A DNA stretch of 64,000 bases from an uncultured Lachnospiraceae bacterium. GTDB lineage: Bacteria > Bacillota > Clostridia > Lachnospirales > Lachnospiraceae. Positions 53,625-61,893 of this stretch are shown piece after piece; within the stretch, counting starts at the first letter, position 1, and the number at the start of each line of letters is the position of its first letter. The notes under the pieces were generated by a model. That model saw nothing but the letters and a program-made list of their open reading frames with translations, made no database searches and had not been told where the DNA came from. The position numbers and the translations under genes are program-made. The DNA lies in NCBI GenBank assembly GCA_947165025.1, contig CAMUYQ010000013.1:1-64000 (forward strand), written 5' to 3'.

Positions 53625-54632
53625 ATGGTTAGGATCAAGGATATAGCAGAAAAGTGCGGTGTCAGTACCGCGGCGGTTTCCTATGTCATTCATGGAAGGA
53701 CTAATAAGGTTTCTCCTGCAGTTAGAGAGAAGATAGAAAAAGAGATAGCTGAGAGCGGTTATGTTTCAAACCAATCCGCCATGTCTCTTGTCAGCAGGAG
53801 CTCAGGTCTTATAGGCGTCGCAGTTGCCAATGTTCAGGATAAAAAGAATATTCTGTCAGATCCATACTTTGGAGCCTTTTTTGCATACCTTGAGAGGGAA
53901 TTTAGGAAGAACGATAAGTATATTCTGATCATATTAAACCAGAAATCCGATGAGATATTGAAGGATGCCATGCGTTGGAATCTTGATGGTCTTATCCTTT
54001 GTAATCATCAAAAAGATATTATGGTTGATATTTCAAGTCAGTATCTTAAACCTGTTGTTACTATCGATGCTTCTTTTGTCTACGAATACAATAAGCTGGT
54101 TCAGATATTTGTAGACGATTACAATGGCGGCTATATCACCGGTAAGTATATGGCAGGTTTAGGTCACAGAAATGTGGCTATGATAGATGATACTGAGTTT
54201 GAAGCAGACAGACACAGGTGGAGAGGATTCAGAGATGCCTATAAGGATGCAGGTATTCCCATAGATGAGAGCTCACACTTTATTATTGATATCCAAAAAG
54301 AGGAGATGATAGAGAGACTTAACAGAATGTATCCGGCAATGCTTGAAAAGACGGCTATATTCTGCGTTTCTGATTTCTATGCCCTTCAGGTAATTAACTT
54401 TTTACAGAGTAAAGGAATCAAAGTGCCTGATGATATCTCGGTTTCAGGCTATGACAATCTTAATTATTCCACTATATGTGCTCCCAAGATCACTACAGTA
54501 AGTCAGGATATACACAGAAAAGCCAAGCTTGCTGTTGATAGTATGCTTAGAATGATCGCCGGCAAGGAAGTAGAACATAATATTAAAATACCGGTTGAAT
54601 TAGTGATAAGAGAATCAACACGTTCATTGTGA
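53625..54632 (+). CDS. LacI-family sugar-responsive regulator
   Basis: 335 residues. N-terminal HTH MVRIKDIAEKCGVSTAAVSY with hinge helix, then a periplasmic-binding-like effector domain (GKYMAGLGHRNVAMIDD, ISVSGYDNLNYSTI). Belongs to the maltose/oligosaccharide-type repressors by context with the GH13 gene. Three copies of one operator sequence flank it (53553, 54675, 54731). Confidence 0.95.
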   Translation: MVRIKDIAEKCGVSTAAVSYVIHGRTNKVSPAVREKIEKEIAESGYVSNQSAMSLVSRSSGLIGVAVANVQDKKNILSDPYFGAFFAYLEREFRKNDKYILIILNQKSDEILKDAMRWNLDGLILCNHQKDIMVDISSQYLKPVVTIDASFVYEYNKLVQIFVDDYNGGYITGKYMAGLGHRNVAMIDDTEFEADRHRWRGFRDAYKDAGIPIDESSHFIIDIQKEEMIERLNRMYPAMLEKTAIFCVSDFYALQVINFLQSKGIKVPDDISVSGYDNLNYSTICAPKITTVSQDIHRKAKLAVDSMLRMIAGKEVEHNIKIPVELVIRESTRSL

Positions 54633-54674
54633 AAAATCACCAAAGCAACTCCATAAACCATGTTTGTTTTAATA

Positions 54675-54688
54675 GTTATTCGCATAAC
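54675..54688. promoter_or_regulatory. LacI operator O2
   Basis: GTTATTCGCATAAC, same pattern as O1. Lies just upstream of TTGACA (54691-54696). Confidence 0.75.
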
Positions 54689-54730
54689 CTTTGACATGGT
54701 TCTTTATGTAGGATAACTATTTTTGTATAA

Positions 54731-54744
54731 GTTATTCGCGTAAC
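54731..54744. promoter_or_regulatory. LacI operator O3
   Basis: GTTATTCGCGTAAC, 56 bases from O2 (centre to centre) on the far side of the same promoter, suited to looping or double blocking. Confidence 0.75.
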
Positions 54745-54770
54745 TAAACAAATAGTATTTGGAGGGAAAA

Positions 54771-54857
54771 ATGGATAAGAAGGGAAGGAAAGCCCATGGT
54801 TTTGTTTTGGATTTCATCATTCTCATAACAGTTCACTCTCCTCACGAGTGTGGTTAA
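54771..54857 (+). pseudogene. Truncated first gene of the LacI-regulated sugar operon
   Basis: GGAGG and ATG 54771 open a frame MDKKGRKAHGFVLDFI that stops after 28 codons (54857). The first 15 or so codons look like the start of a larger protein; the rest reads into unrelated DNA. I take this as the left junction of the inserted AT-rich island. Confidence 0.55.
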
Positions 54858-55131
54858 TTAGCGCTAACCCATTGACAAAAGTTTTCACGACCGTACACGC
54901 ATTCTTGATAAATTCTATGTCATCCAAGATTTCTTTATTGAGAAGAACAGTTACATCATTAATGCGATATACAGCACCAGCCGCCTCAGCAAGATCTCTT
55001 AGTTTACGATGTGAAATGCTGTAGATTAGGGAGCGCCCTAACAAGTATATTTTGTCAGACAAAATACGTATCTTGCAATAATTATAATAAATAGATACAA
55101 AAGCTGTTACACTGCTATTATAGGCGCTCAA
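54823..55131 (-). CDS. Hypothetical four-helix-like protein
   Basis: 102 residues, mostly helical (ISHRKLRDLAEAAGAVYRIN, then LNKEILDDIEFIKNACTVVK). I do not recognise it. It sits at the edge of the restriction island. No clear ribosome-binding site, so it may be a remnant. Confidence 0.4.
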   Translation of the reverse strand: MSAYNSSVTAFVSIYYNYCKIRILSDKIYLLGRSLIYSISHRKLRDLAEAAGAVYRINDVTVLLNKEILDDIEFIKNACTVVKTFVNGLALINHTREESELL

Positions 55132-55712
55132 AGCCTTAATAATATTGATGTTACAGGTGTTTCAACAATTTATTAGAAAAAATGAAATGAAACACCTATG
55201 TTACACCGCTCGTTGTAACAGTTGTAATTTTAAAAAAAGCTTCTGGCCAGGTGGGCAGCCCCTTTGTCTAAATCTTGGTATTTTTCGAAGCTTCGCATAT
55301 ACCGAATCCCTTGTAAAATCAGCCTTTCGCAGCAATTCAACGACCTTGTCCACCATGTGGCGACAATAATCTTCAATGCATTATTTTACGATTAACTCAC
55401 AATACCCCTTCACGGACGTTCCGAACGAAGCTTCGTAACCCTGGAGCCCCCATAAATACTGCATTCTGTAGAAAAACTGCGAATTGCCAACAATGTGCGG
55501 ATAATCCGATGCTTCACTTAAAAAGTAAGTAACAGGATACGCATAAAGGTGCATACTTTCCTTTACGCAAATTTCCGTGCTCCTATGTCGCGCGCTTTAG
55601 GCAAATCCTAAAACCTTAAATTCCACTTGTGGTCAGATTGACCACAAGCTATTCTGAAAGACAACTTGTGCTCCACTGGAGCACAAGTCATGAAATCTCC
55701 CCAGCAAAAAAA
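55132..55712. other. Gene-poor stretch with inverted repeats
   Basis: No intact gene. A minus-strand fragment at about 55206-55358 (MVDKVVELLRKADF...) reads like protein but lacks signals. Two tight hairpins with 10-bp arms and 3-base loops lie at 55626-55648 (CTTGTGGTCA arms) and 55665-55687 (CTTGTGCTCC arms), relatives of the terminators at 55713 and 57019. Confidence 0.5.
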
Positions 55713-55735
55713 CTTCTGGTCCATTGGACCAGAAG
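55708..55735 (-). terminator. Terminator of the restriction-island operon
   Basis: Minus-strand CTTCTGGTCC-aat-GGACCAGAAG followed by seven T, 12 bases after the last small gene. Confidence 0.8.
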
Positions 55736-55747
55736 CCAAAAAAAATA

Positions 55748-55933
55748 CTAATCGTCCTCGTCATCATTTACCAAAGACGAAGAACCATTGTCTGTAATAT
55801 GCATCTCGCCAGATTCCATATCTATTGCCATGCCAGAACCCATATCCTGCATCATATGGCCTTCAGAATCCATCATCATTCCACCACCAAGATTATGAAG
55901 AAAATCTCCGTCTGTAAAATCGAACTTATCCAT
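55748..55933 (-). CDS. Small acidic, methionine-rich protein
   Basis: 61 residues: GGGMMMDSEGHMMQDMGSGM with Met and Asp/Glu alternating, and an acidic C-terminal tail (NDDEDD). AGGAG lies eight bases before ATG, inside the last codons of the XRE-type gene, so it is translationally coupled. Not recognised; an antirestriction-like DNA mimic or metal-binding peptide are mere possibilities. Confidence 0.6.
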   Translation of the reverse strand: MDKFDFTDGDFLHNLGGGMMMDSEGHMMQDMGSGMAIDMESGEMHITDNGSSSLVNDDEDD

Positions 55934-55935
55934 AC

Positions 55936-56811
55936 CTACTTCTCCTCGTTCTCTTCAATCCACTGAATCATTTGTTTCCCACGCTCTGTTAAGCGAAGCA
56001 TTTGCGCTGTCGGTTTTTCTTGCAAATTATCCTCTTCCAAATAAATATATCCTTCATAACGTCCTAATCTTCTTTCTCCCGGCATGTAATTACTCTGAAG
56101 AAGCTGATTCAACTCTCCCTCTCTTTCCATCCTAATTTTCATATTAGCGGCGTTATAAGGGATTCCAATAAATTCAACCGTTTTCAACGTATCATATATA
56201 TATTCAATTTCTTTTCCAAGATCTTTTCTTCCAATAAACTGACCTATTTTATCAATAATCTCATTTGAGTTAAATGTGGCTAACTTATAATCAAACCCTG
56301 GATTTTTTTCTGCATACTCCAATGCATCAAGCCATAAACTTCCCAGTCGTGACTTCACGTCGGATAGTTTTTTCATTGTAGTATTAAAACCGCCATATCT
56401 CTCAAAAAAGGAAAATTCCAATGGATATCTATTTTCCGCACGCATCTCCCGTTTAGCATACTTACCTCTATAATTCGTTACGTACTGTTCGTACCCTAAC
56501 ATGTCCAGTTCTTCGCCCGTTGCAGAGCAAGCTTTTATTTTTTCAATTTGTATAGAACCCTCTTCAAACAGAAAATATGGAATATTATCTACATCATCTA
56601 CCTCTCCAATATAGGATGCAGCTGCTATTTTTGCCATATCTGCATGATCAGTAACACCAAGTTCTCGTAGATAACGTTTAAGATTATCACCCTTAGGTGT
56701 TATTTTTCCGCCTTCCCAATTTTGAATCGTATTCTCAGATACACCTACCTTCTCCGCTAATTCTGATTGTGTTAATCCAATCTTATTTCTTAATTCCTTA
56801 AAATCTGCCAT
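55936..56811 (-). CDS. XRE-type DNA-binding regulator with large C-terminal domain
   Basis: 291 residues. The N-terminal HTH is RNKIGLTQSELAEKVGVSE with TIQNWEGGK. The remaining 220 residues are not recognised but end in a winged-helix-like segment (MLRLTERGKQMIQWIEEN). ATG 56811 has GAGGAGG eight bases upstream. It is separated from hsdR by one gene and probably regulates the island through the palindromes at 56957-57000. Confidence 0.8.
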   Translation of the reverse strand: MADFKELRNKIGLTQSELAEKVGVSENTIQNWEGGKITPKGDNLKRYLRELGVTDHADMAKIAAASYIGEVDDVDNIPYFLFEEGSIQIEKIKACSATGEELDMLGYEQYVTNYRGKYAKREMRAENRYPLEFSFFERYGGFNTTMKKLSDVKSRLGSLWLDALEYAEKNPGFDYKLATFNSNEIIDKIGQFIGRKDLGKEIEYIYDTLKTVEFIGIPYNAANMKIRMEREGELNQLLQSNYMPGERRLGRYEGYIYLEEDNLQEKPTAQMLRLTERGKQMIQWIEENEEK

Positions 56812-56951
56812 GTATCCGGCCTCCTCTCTAGTTCTGTCCACAATATAGCAAGTGACATCCCTTTAAACCACCAATTTACGCTAATTTATGGCTCACATTT
56901 TTATTGTTGCTCACTTCAAAACGAACCGATTTTTTCTTATTTTTCAACATT

Positions 56952-56994
56952 ATTATACCAAATGTCGTTTGGTGTTTCACCCAATATCATTTGG
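56952..56994 (-). promoter_or_regulatory. Promoter and operators of the XRE gene
   Basis: Minus-strand TATAAT (56952-56957). ACCAAA-N5-TTTGGT (56957-56973) abuts it and a second CCAA-N6-TTGG (about 56981-56994) follows, the layout of an autoregulated XRE repressor. No consensus -35 is present. Confidence 0.55.
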
Positions 56995-57014
56995 CTGTAT
57001 TAAACATCCATAAT

Positions 57015-57047
57015 AAAAAGACTTCTGGTCCACTGGACCAAAAGTCT
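57015..57047 (-). terminator. Terminator after the membrane-protein gene
   Basis: Minus-strand AGACTTTTGGTCC-agt-GGACCAGAAGTCT followed by a T run; core sequence shared with the terminator at 55708. Confidence 0.8.
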
Positions 57048-57067
57048 AATCACAATGTTATATTCCT

Positions 57068-57928
57068 TTATTTATTATCAAGAACCTGCTTTTCCTCATA
57101 AAGTATTGAAATCACAGGAGAACTATGCTCGTCTGAATAATCCAAATTAATATCATGCTGCTGGGAATACTCATTTCCATAAATATCTTTATAATGCATA
57201 TCAAGTACATAGTCGCCCAAATTTGGACTATTCTTTCCACAATCTTCAGAAAAAATATGAACCATAATCTTTTCTCCAACCTTTATCGGGATGGCATATG
57301 CATATTTTCTGTCTTTTTCCGGTGTATCTTTTCGATTAAATCCTATTCTAAAAGATATAGCTGCACCGTTTCCTACATTCTCAATTTCCAATGGCTGGCA
57401 AATATGATCTGATGCTACGCACATCATAACTCCGCCATTTTTAATCCATTTGAAGCCGGCATTATCTAACACCTTCTGTTGCGCATTGGTAAGTCCGTTA
57501 TATATTACAATTTTCCCATCCTCTAAGGCAAAATTATAATCTGTGATTTTATATTCTCTGTATCCCTGTGTTTCAATCTTTTTCGGTGTTTCCTCGTTAT
57601 CCATAATTGAATTTAACCAATTATTACTTGCCTTCGTTTTCAAACTGTTTACGGCAAAAAACGGGAGCACTTGATTTCGCAAATCATCCCTATAATTTCT
57701 ATTTGAATAATCTATACTTAAATACACTCCATAAACAGCTAAAAATGCAGCTAAAAGCACACCATAAAAGGACAACGCATCTCCCGCATCCCACTCTGCT
57801 CTTAAGAATTCAATTTCAAAATCTATTTTGAAAACAACATTAATCAAAACCGGTATTACAATTAATCCAATAATGCCAAATGCCAGAATTATCTTCCACT
57901 TATTCTTGATCCATTCCTGCATGACCAC
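57068..57928 (-). CDS. Membrane protein of the restriction island
   Basis: 286 residues: two N-terminal membrane helices (about 13-32 and 50-70) and a cytoplasmic or external domain of 210 residues that I do not recognise (FFAVNSLKTKASNNW, then GNGAAISFRIGFNR). It starts 20 bases after hsdR, so it is probably co-transcribed. Membrane proteins of this form accompany several defence loci, but its role here is unknown. GTG 57928 or ATG 57922 may be the start. Confidence 0.7.
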   Translation of the reverse strand: MVMQEWIKNKWKIILAFGIIGLIVIPVLINVVFKIDFEIEFLRAEWDAGDALSFYGVLLAAFLAVYGVYLSIDYSNRNYRDDLRNQVLPFFAVNSLKTKASNNWLNSIMDNEETPKKIETQGYREYKITDYNFALEDGKIVIYNGLTNAQQKVLDNAGFKWIKNGGVMMCVASDHICQPLEIENVGNGAAISFRIGFNRKDTPEKDRKYAYAIPIKVGEKIMVHIFSEDCGKNSPNLGDYVLDMHYKDIYGNEYSQQHDINLDYSDEHSSPVISILYEEKQVLDNK

Positions 57929-57948
57929 TTATCTCTCCTATGTATAGT

Positions 57949-60933
57949 TTATACTCTCGTCACTTCCTCCGGATGATAATTTACTGTAAATACGAGATCC
58001 AAGAGCCATTTGCTAAAGGACTGATTATTGCTGTTTCGCTTGTCGTCCATAAATGCCTCATATAATTCCATCGCACTTGTAACGTCTCTAAAAATAGCAT
58101 CCTTAGCAGCTCTGTCACTTTCATCTCTAGCATTTTGTGCATCGGAATGTTTCATTGCATTCTGATATGCTTCATCCTGTGCAACTGTCTGTACCAATGC
58201 TTCCACTTGTGTCTTAATCTTATCTTCATCCGTCCAATCGCAATTTCCCCATATATCATGGAATGTTGCCAGGATATTTGTAAGTGTATCCATTTCTGGA
58301 ACCGGAATACCGACATCTGTTTTAACCGGAACAGCATCAATTTCAGAGTCTTCGTCTTCAAGCTTTATACTCATAGTTTCCTGTGCTACAAGTCGATAAC
58401 TTTCCAATTCAACATCTTCTAAGATTTCTTCAATGTGGTCATCATTTCCCGGTTTCGGCAACTTACTTACCAAAAAAGTAAGGAAGATAGATAGTTTTTC
58501 CCACTCCATCGACCCATACGGCAAGATAGAAGATAAGAAATTATATGTACGGATAAAGGTCTTTGCAGAACTCTTAAACTCAATCTGGTCATCCAAATCA
58601 AGCGCCTTATATCGTTCCACACATATGTCAATTTTCTGATCCAAGCCATCTTCTCTGTTTGCACCGGAAAGATATAATTCTGCCACATAGTCCACTTCAC
58701 TCTCGTCGTAAACCTCCATTGGTTCCATACTATCAACGAGATCATTTAACTTGTTTGCATCTGTTTCTCCGGATAAAACTGTTGTCTTGTAATACTTATC
58801 GAACGCAGCCTTGATAACTGATGCATCATTTACAAAATCCAACACAAATACATCATTTTTATCAGGATAGCATCGGTTCAGTCGTGACAATGTTTGTACA
58901 GCCTTTATATCCGAAAGCCCCTTGTCCACATACATTGTCTGAAGAAGCGGTTCATCATATCCAGTCTGAAATTTATTCGCAACGACAAGAATTCTATACG
59001 GATCCTCTTTAAATTTCTTTTCTATCTGGCCACTTGGAAAGCCGTTTAACTTAGCCTCGTTATATGTCTGGCCTTCATATTCCGCGTCACCGGAAAAAGC
59101 AACAACCGCCTTGTATGGACTCTTTCTCTCTTCCAAAAGCTTGCTGATGGCAAAATAATATTCAATGGCACGTTTAATACTTGCCGTTACAACCATAGCT
59201 CTTCCATGGCCTTTAATTTTTCGACAAACCTCTTGATGAAAATGTTCTACAATAATGCCTGACTTTTCCTTTACGGCAATTTTCTGTGTTTCCACATAAT
59301 AACGAAGTAGTCTCTGTGCTCGCTTTGTATCAAAAAGAGGATCATTTTCTACTGTTTTTACCAAATGATAAAAGCTATCATACGTCGTGTAATAACGCAA
59401 AACATCAAGTATGAATTTCTCCTCAATTGCCTGCTTCATGGTATACACATAATGAGGTTTTGATTTCTGCGTACCATCCTCATTTAAGATTGGCTTCCCG
59501 TTTGCATCGAACATCTTCTCGCCAAACATTTCCAACGTTTTATTCTTAGGCGTTGCTGTAAAGGCAAAATAGCTGGCGTTCTTCGCCATCTTCTTACCCT
59601 CAATCAATGCATTTAATTTATCTTCGAATGAATCATCATCGTCATATGTATTACCGGACACGACGATATTCATCTTCGCTGCCAAGCTACCATTTTGACT
59701 AGAGTGCGCCTCATCAATAATAATCGCAAAATTCTTGTTCTTATAATCATCTGAAATAGCATCTAAAATGAATTGGAATTTATGAACAATGGTAATGATA
59801 ATCTTCTTTCCTTCATCCATTAAATCCTTAAGCGTAGATGCATCTTTCGCCCACCCAACGGTATTGGAAACCTGCATGAACTGCTTAATAGTATTACGTA
59901 TCTGCTTATCAAGGTTAATACGGTCTGTAACTACAATAACCGTATCAAACACATCGCCACTATCATTCTTTAAAGTGACAAGCTGGTGAGCTAACCAAGC
60001 AATCGAATTAGATTTCCCGGAACCGGCACTATGCTGAATCAAATAAGAATGGCCGGCACCATCTCGTTTTGCATCAGCAAGAAGTGACACAACCACCTGT
60101 AGTTGATGATACCTCGGGAATATCTGCTTATAACTCTTCTTTCCGGTATCTTCATCCTTTTCTTCAATGATTTGGACGTAATTTTCTAATATATTGGATA
60201 ATACCGGCTTTGAGAATATTTCTTTCCACAAATAATCTGTTTTAATTCCATCTGGATTTGGAGGATTTCCGGCGCCATTATTAAAGCCTTTGTTGAACGG
60301 CAAAAAGAAAGACTTATCTCCACAAATATTTGTACACATATGTACTTCGTTATCATCAACAGCAAAATGAACGATGCAACGCTTGAAGCTAAACAGCAAA
60401 TCTCCATGTGAACGATCTGTCTTATACTGTTTAATTGCATCATTGTATGTCTGCTTTGTATACTGGTTTTTTAGCTCAATCGTAATGATTGGTAACCCAT
60501 TTAAAAACAAACACAAATCAAGCGCCATGCGACCATATTCTTCGCTATAACGCAATTGTCTTGTTACACTGAAGATGTTATTCTCATATGCTTCTTTTGC
60601 TTCCGCATTTCCCTCACTTGGGCGCACCATATAAAAATCCAATGTATGGTTCTTATATTTAAAGCCGCTTCGAATAATCGTAATGACACCATTATCAGAA
60701 ATCTTCTTTGATAAACGGTCTAAGATTTTTTTCTTCTCAATCTCTGATTCTAAAATGCGTAGTTCATCCATCTTCTGTTTCTGAGTTTCGTTTAAAAATC
60801 GAAACAGACGAGTTTCATCTATGGCATATGTTTTGTTGTAATCCTCATTCGAGCCTTCTTCATATCCGTTCTTTGAAACAAGATAATCCACAATCAATGT
60901 CTCGAATCCATTTTCCTTTATATTTGTTGGCAT
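57949..60933 (-). CDS. hsdR: Type I restriction enzyme, R subunit
   Basis: 994 residues. N-terminal PD-(D/E)XK nuclease with the Glu-x-Lys of ITIELKNQYT and an Asp upstream, then a DEAD-like translocase: Walker A HSAGSGKSNSIAWL, DEAH box IIDEAHSSQNG, motif III FAFTATPKN and motif VI QTLSRLNRCYP. Cuts unmodified DNA after ATP-driven translocation together with HsdM and HsdS. It is separated from hsdS by a two-gene insert. Confidence 0.97.
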   Translation of the reverse strand: MPTNIKENGFETLIVDYLVSKNGYEEGSNEDYNKTYAIDETRLFRFLNETQKQKMDELRILESEIEKKKILDRLSKKISDNGVITIIRSGFKYKNHTLDFYMVRPSEGNAEAKEAYENNIFSVTRQLRYSEEYGRMALDLCLFLNGLPIITIELKNQYTKQTYNDAIKQYKTDRSHGDLLFSFKRCIVHFAVDDNEVHMCTNICGDKSFFLPFNKGFNNGAGNPPNPDGIKTDYLWKEIFSKPVLSNILENYVQIIEEKDEDTGKKSYKQIFPRYHQLQVVVSLLADAKRDGAGHSYLIQHSAGSGKSNSIAWLAHQLVTLKNDSGDVFDTVIVVTDRINLDKQIRNTIKQFMQVSNTVGWAKDASTLKDLMDEGKKIIITIVHKFQFILDAISDDYKNKNFAIIIDEAHSSQNGSLAAKMNIVVSGNTYDDDDSFEDKLNALIEGKKMAKNASYFAFTATPKNKTLEMFGEKMFDANGKPILNEDGTQKSKPHYVYTMKQAIEEKFILDVLRYYTTYDSFYHLVKTVENDPLFDTKRAQRLLRYYVETQKIAVKEKSGIIVEHFHQEVCRKIKGHGRAMVVTASIKRAIEYYFAISKLLEERKSPYKAVVAFSGDAEYEGQTYNEAKLNGFPSGQIEKKFKEDPYRILVVANKFQTGYDEPLLQTMYVDKGLSDIKAVQTLSRLNRCYPDKNDVFVLDFVNDASVIKAAFDKYYKTTVLSGETDANKLNDLVDSMEPMEVYDESEVDYVAELYLSGANREDGLDQKIDICVERYKALDLDDQIEFKSSAKTFIRTYNFLSSILPYGSMEWEKLSIFLTFLVSKLPKPGNDDHIEEILEDVELESYRLVAQETMSIKLEDEDSEIDAVPVKTDVGIPVPEMDTLTNILATFHDIWGNCDWTDEDKIKTQVEALVQTVAQDEAYQNAMKHSDAQNARDESDRAAKDAIFRDVTSAMELYEAFMDDKRNSNNQSFSKWLLDLVFTVNYHPEEVTRV

Positions 60934-60953
60934 GTAATGCCCCCTCCAATCCT

Positions 60954-61424
60954 TTAGAACCCACCTGCTTGATAAGCTCTTGCAATAACATATGATGGCT
61001 CATAAAATGCGCTACAATTGTAATTATCAATCACATCACAAAGTTCGTTGTTATATACTCGAAGAATTCCATCAGCATAATCTTCCTTGGAATTCATCGT
61101 ATCAACAATCAGCCTCTGATACACGTTCCCCATCTCAAGAGCAGTAGGTATTTTTCCCGCTAAATCTTTATCAACATTTGTAATATCAAAATCACTAGTT
61201 TCAAGGTTGTATTCTTTAATCCAATCATCTTCTACTTTCAAAGGATTTTCGGCATGCAATACATTAGCAACACTCAATAAATGGGATAAGCCTTCCTTCC
61301 CAATTGCATTTACCACATAGCGATTTCTTTGATGAAGATGTCGAGCCACGCGCTCTATCATGTAGCAAACAAAATAAAGATCATTCTTTTCTATATCTTC
61401 TTCCGGGAAATATTTATTTTTCAT
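60954..61424 (-). CDS. Partner protein of the DUF3990 gene
   Basis: 156 residues, helical. DLYFVCYMIERVARHLHQRN resembles DUF3791-type partners, which often precede or follow DUF3990 genes; the rest is not recognised. The start overlaps the DUF3990 stop by four bases, typical of toxin-antitoxin pairs, so it is a candidate antitoxin. Confidence 0.6.
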   Translation of the reverse strand: MKNKYFPEEDIEKNDLYFVCYMIERVARHLHQRNRYVVNAIGKEGLSHLLSVANVLHAENPLKVEDDWIKEYNLETSDFDITNVDKDLAGKIPTALEMGNVYQRLIVDTMNSKEDYADGILRVYNNELCDVIDNYNCSAFYEPSYVIARAYQAGGF

Positions 61425-61882
61425 AACGTATCACTCCCTTCGAATGTAAGTGTCTTTAATGCGGCTTCTGTACAATAAACAATCTGATGTGTCGGATGAT
61501 TAAATTTAACAATCTCCCAAAACGCTTCTCTGGTAATACGTCCTTCAATATAATCTTCTACGAAGTTCCAAATCTGATCGTCTGCCATAGGACCTTCCAC
61601 AATATCATAGTCATGGAGTGTTCCCCGCCTGCACTCAGCTACAAAATCAAGCCATTCATCCGTCATCTCAGAAAATGTTTTGATCTTTAATCCTGTATTT
61701 TCAGTATAACTATATCTGTTAACAACAGATTCACCTTTTCGGGTTAATGCCCATCGTTTTGCTTGTTTGTCATATTTGGTGCAATAGAATCCATATCCGA
61801 AGTCCTTGTAAAAACCATTTTGGAGAATACGAGGTTCTGCTACTTCTACATTACTACCATGATATACAATAATCTTCTCCAT
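61421..61882 (-). CDS. DUF3990 protein, ADP-ribosyltransferase-like
   Basis: 153 residues. VYHGSNVEVAEPRIL, FGYGFYCTKYDKQAKRWA and a later Glu-rich IVEGPMADDQIW follow the layout of small ART-fold proteins with an H-Y-E type active site. A toxin or nucleic-acid/protein modifier function is inferred. It lies 11 bases after hsdS. Confidence 0.8.
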   Translation of the reverse strand: MEKIIVYHGSNVEVAEPRILQNGFYKDFGYGFYCTKYDKQAKRWALTRKGESVVNRYSYTENTGLKIKTFSEMTDEWLDFVAECRRGTLHDYDIVEGPMADDQIWNFVEDYIEGRITREAFWEIVKFNHPTHQIVYCTEAALKTLTFEGSDTL

Positions 61883-61893
61883 TATTTCACCCC

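Noticed and set aside
55206-55358. Minus-strand frame MVDKVVELLRKADF as a gene
   Set aside because: About 50 codons, no ribosome-binding site, no homology recognised; mentioned only as part of the gene-poor stretch.
55600-55740. CRISPR-like array
   Set aside because: The three hairpins differ in sequence, spacing is irregular and no cas genes are present.
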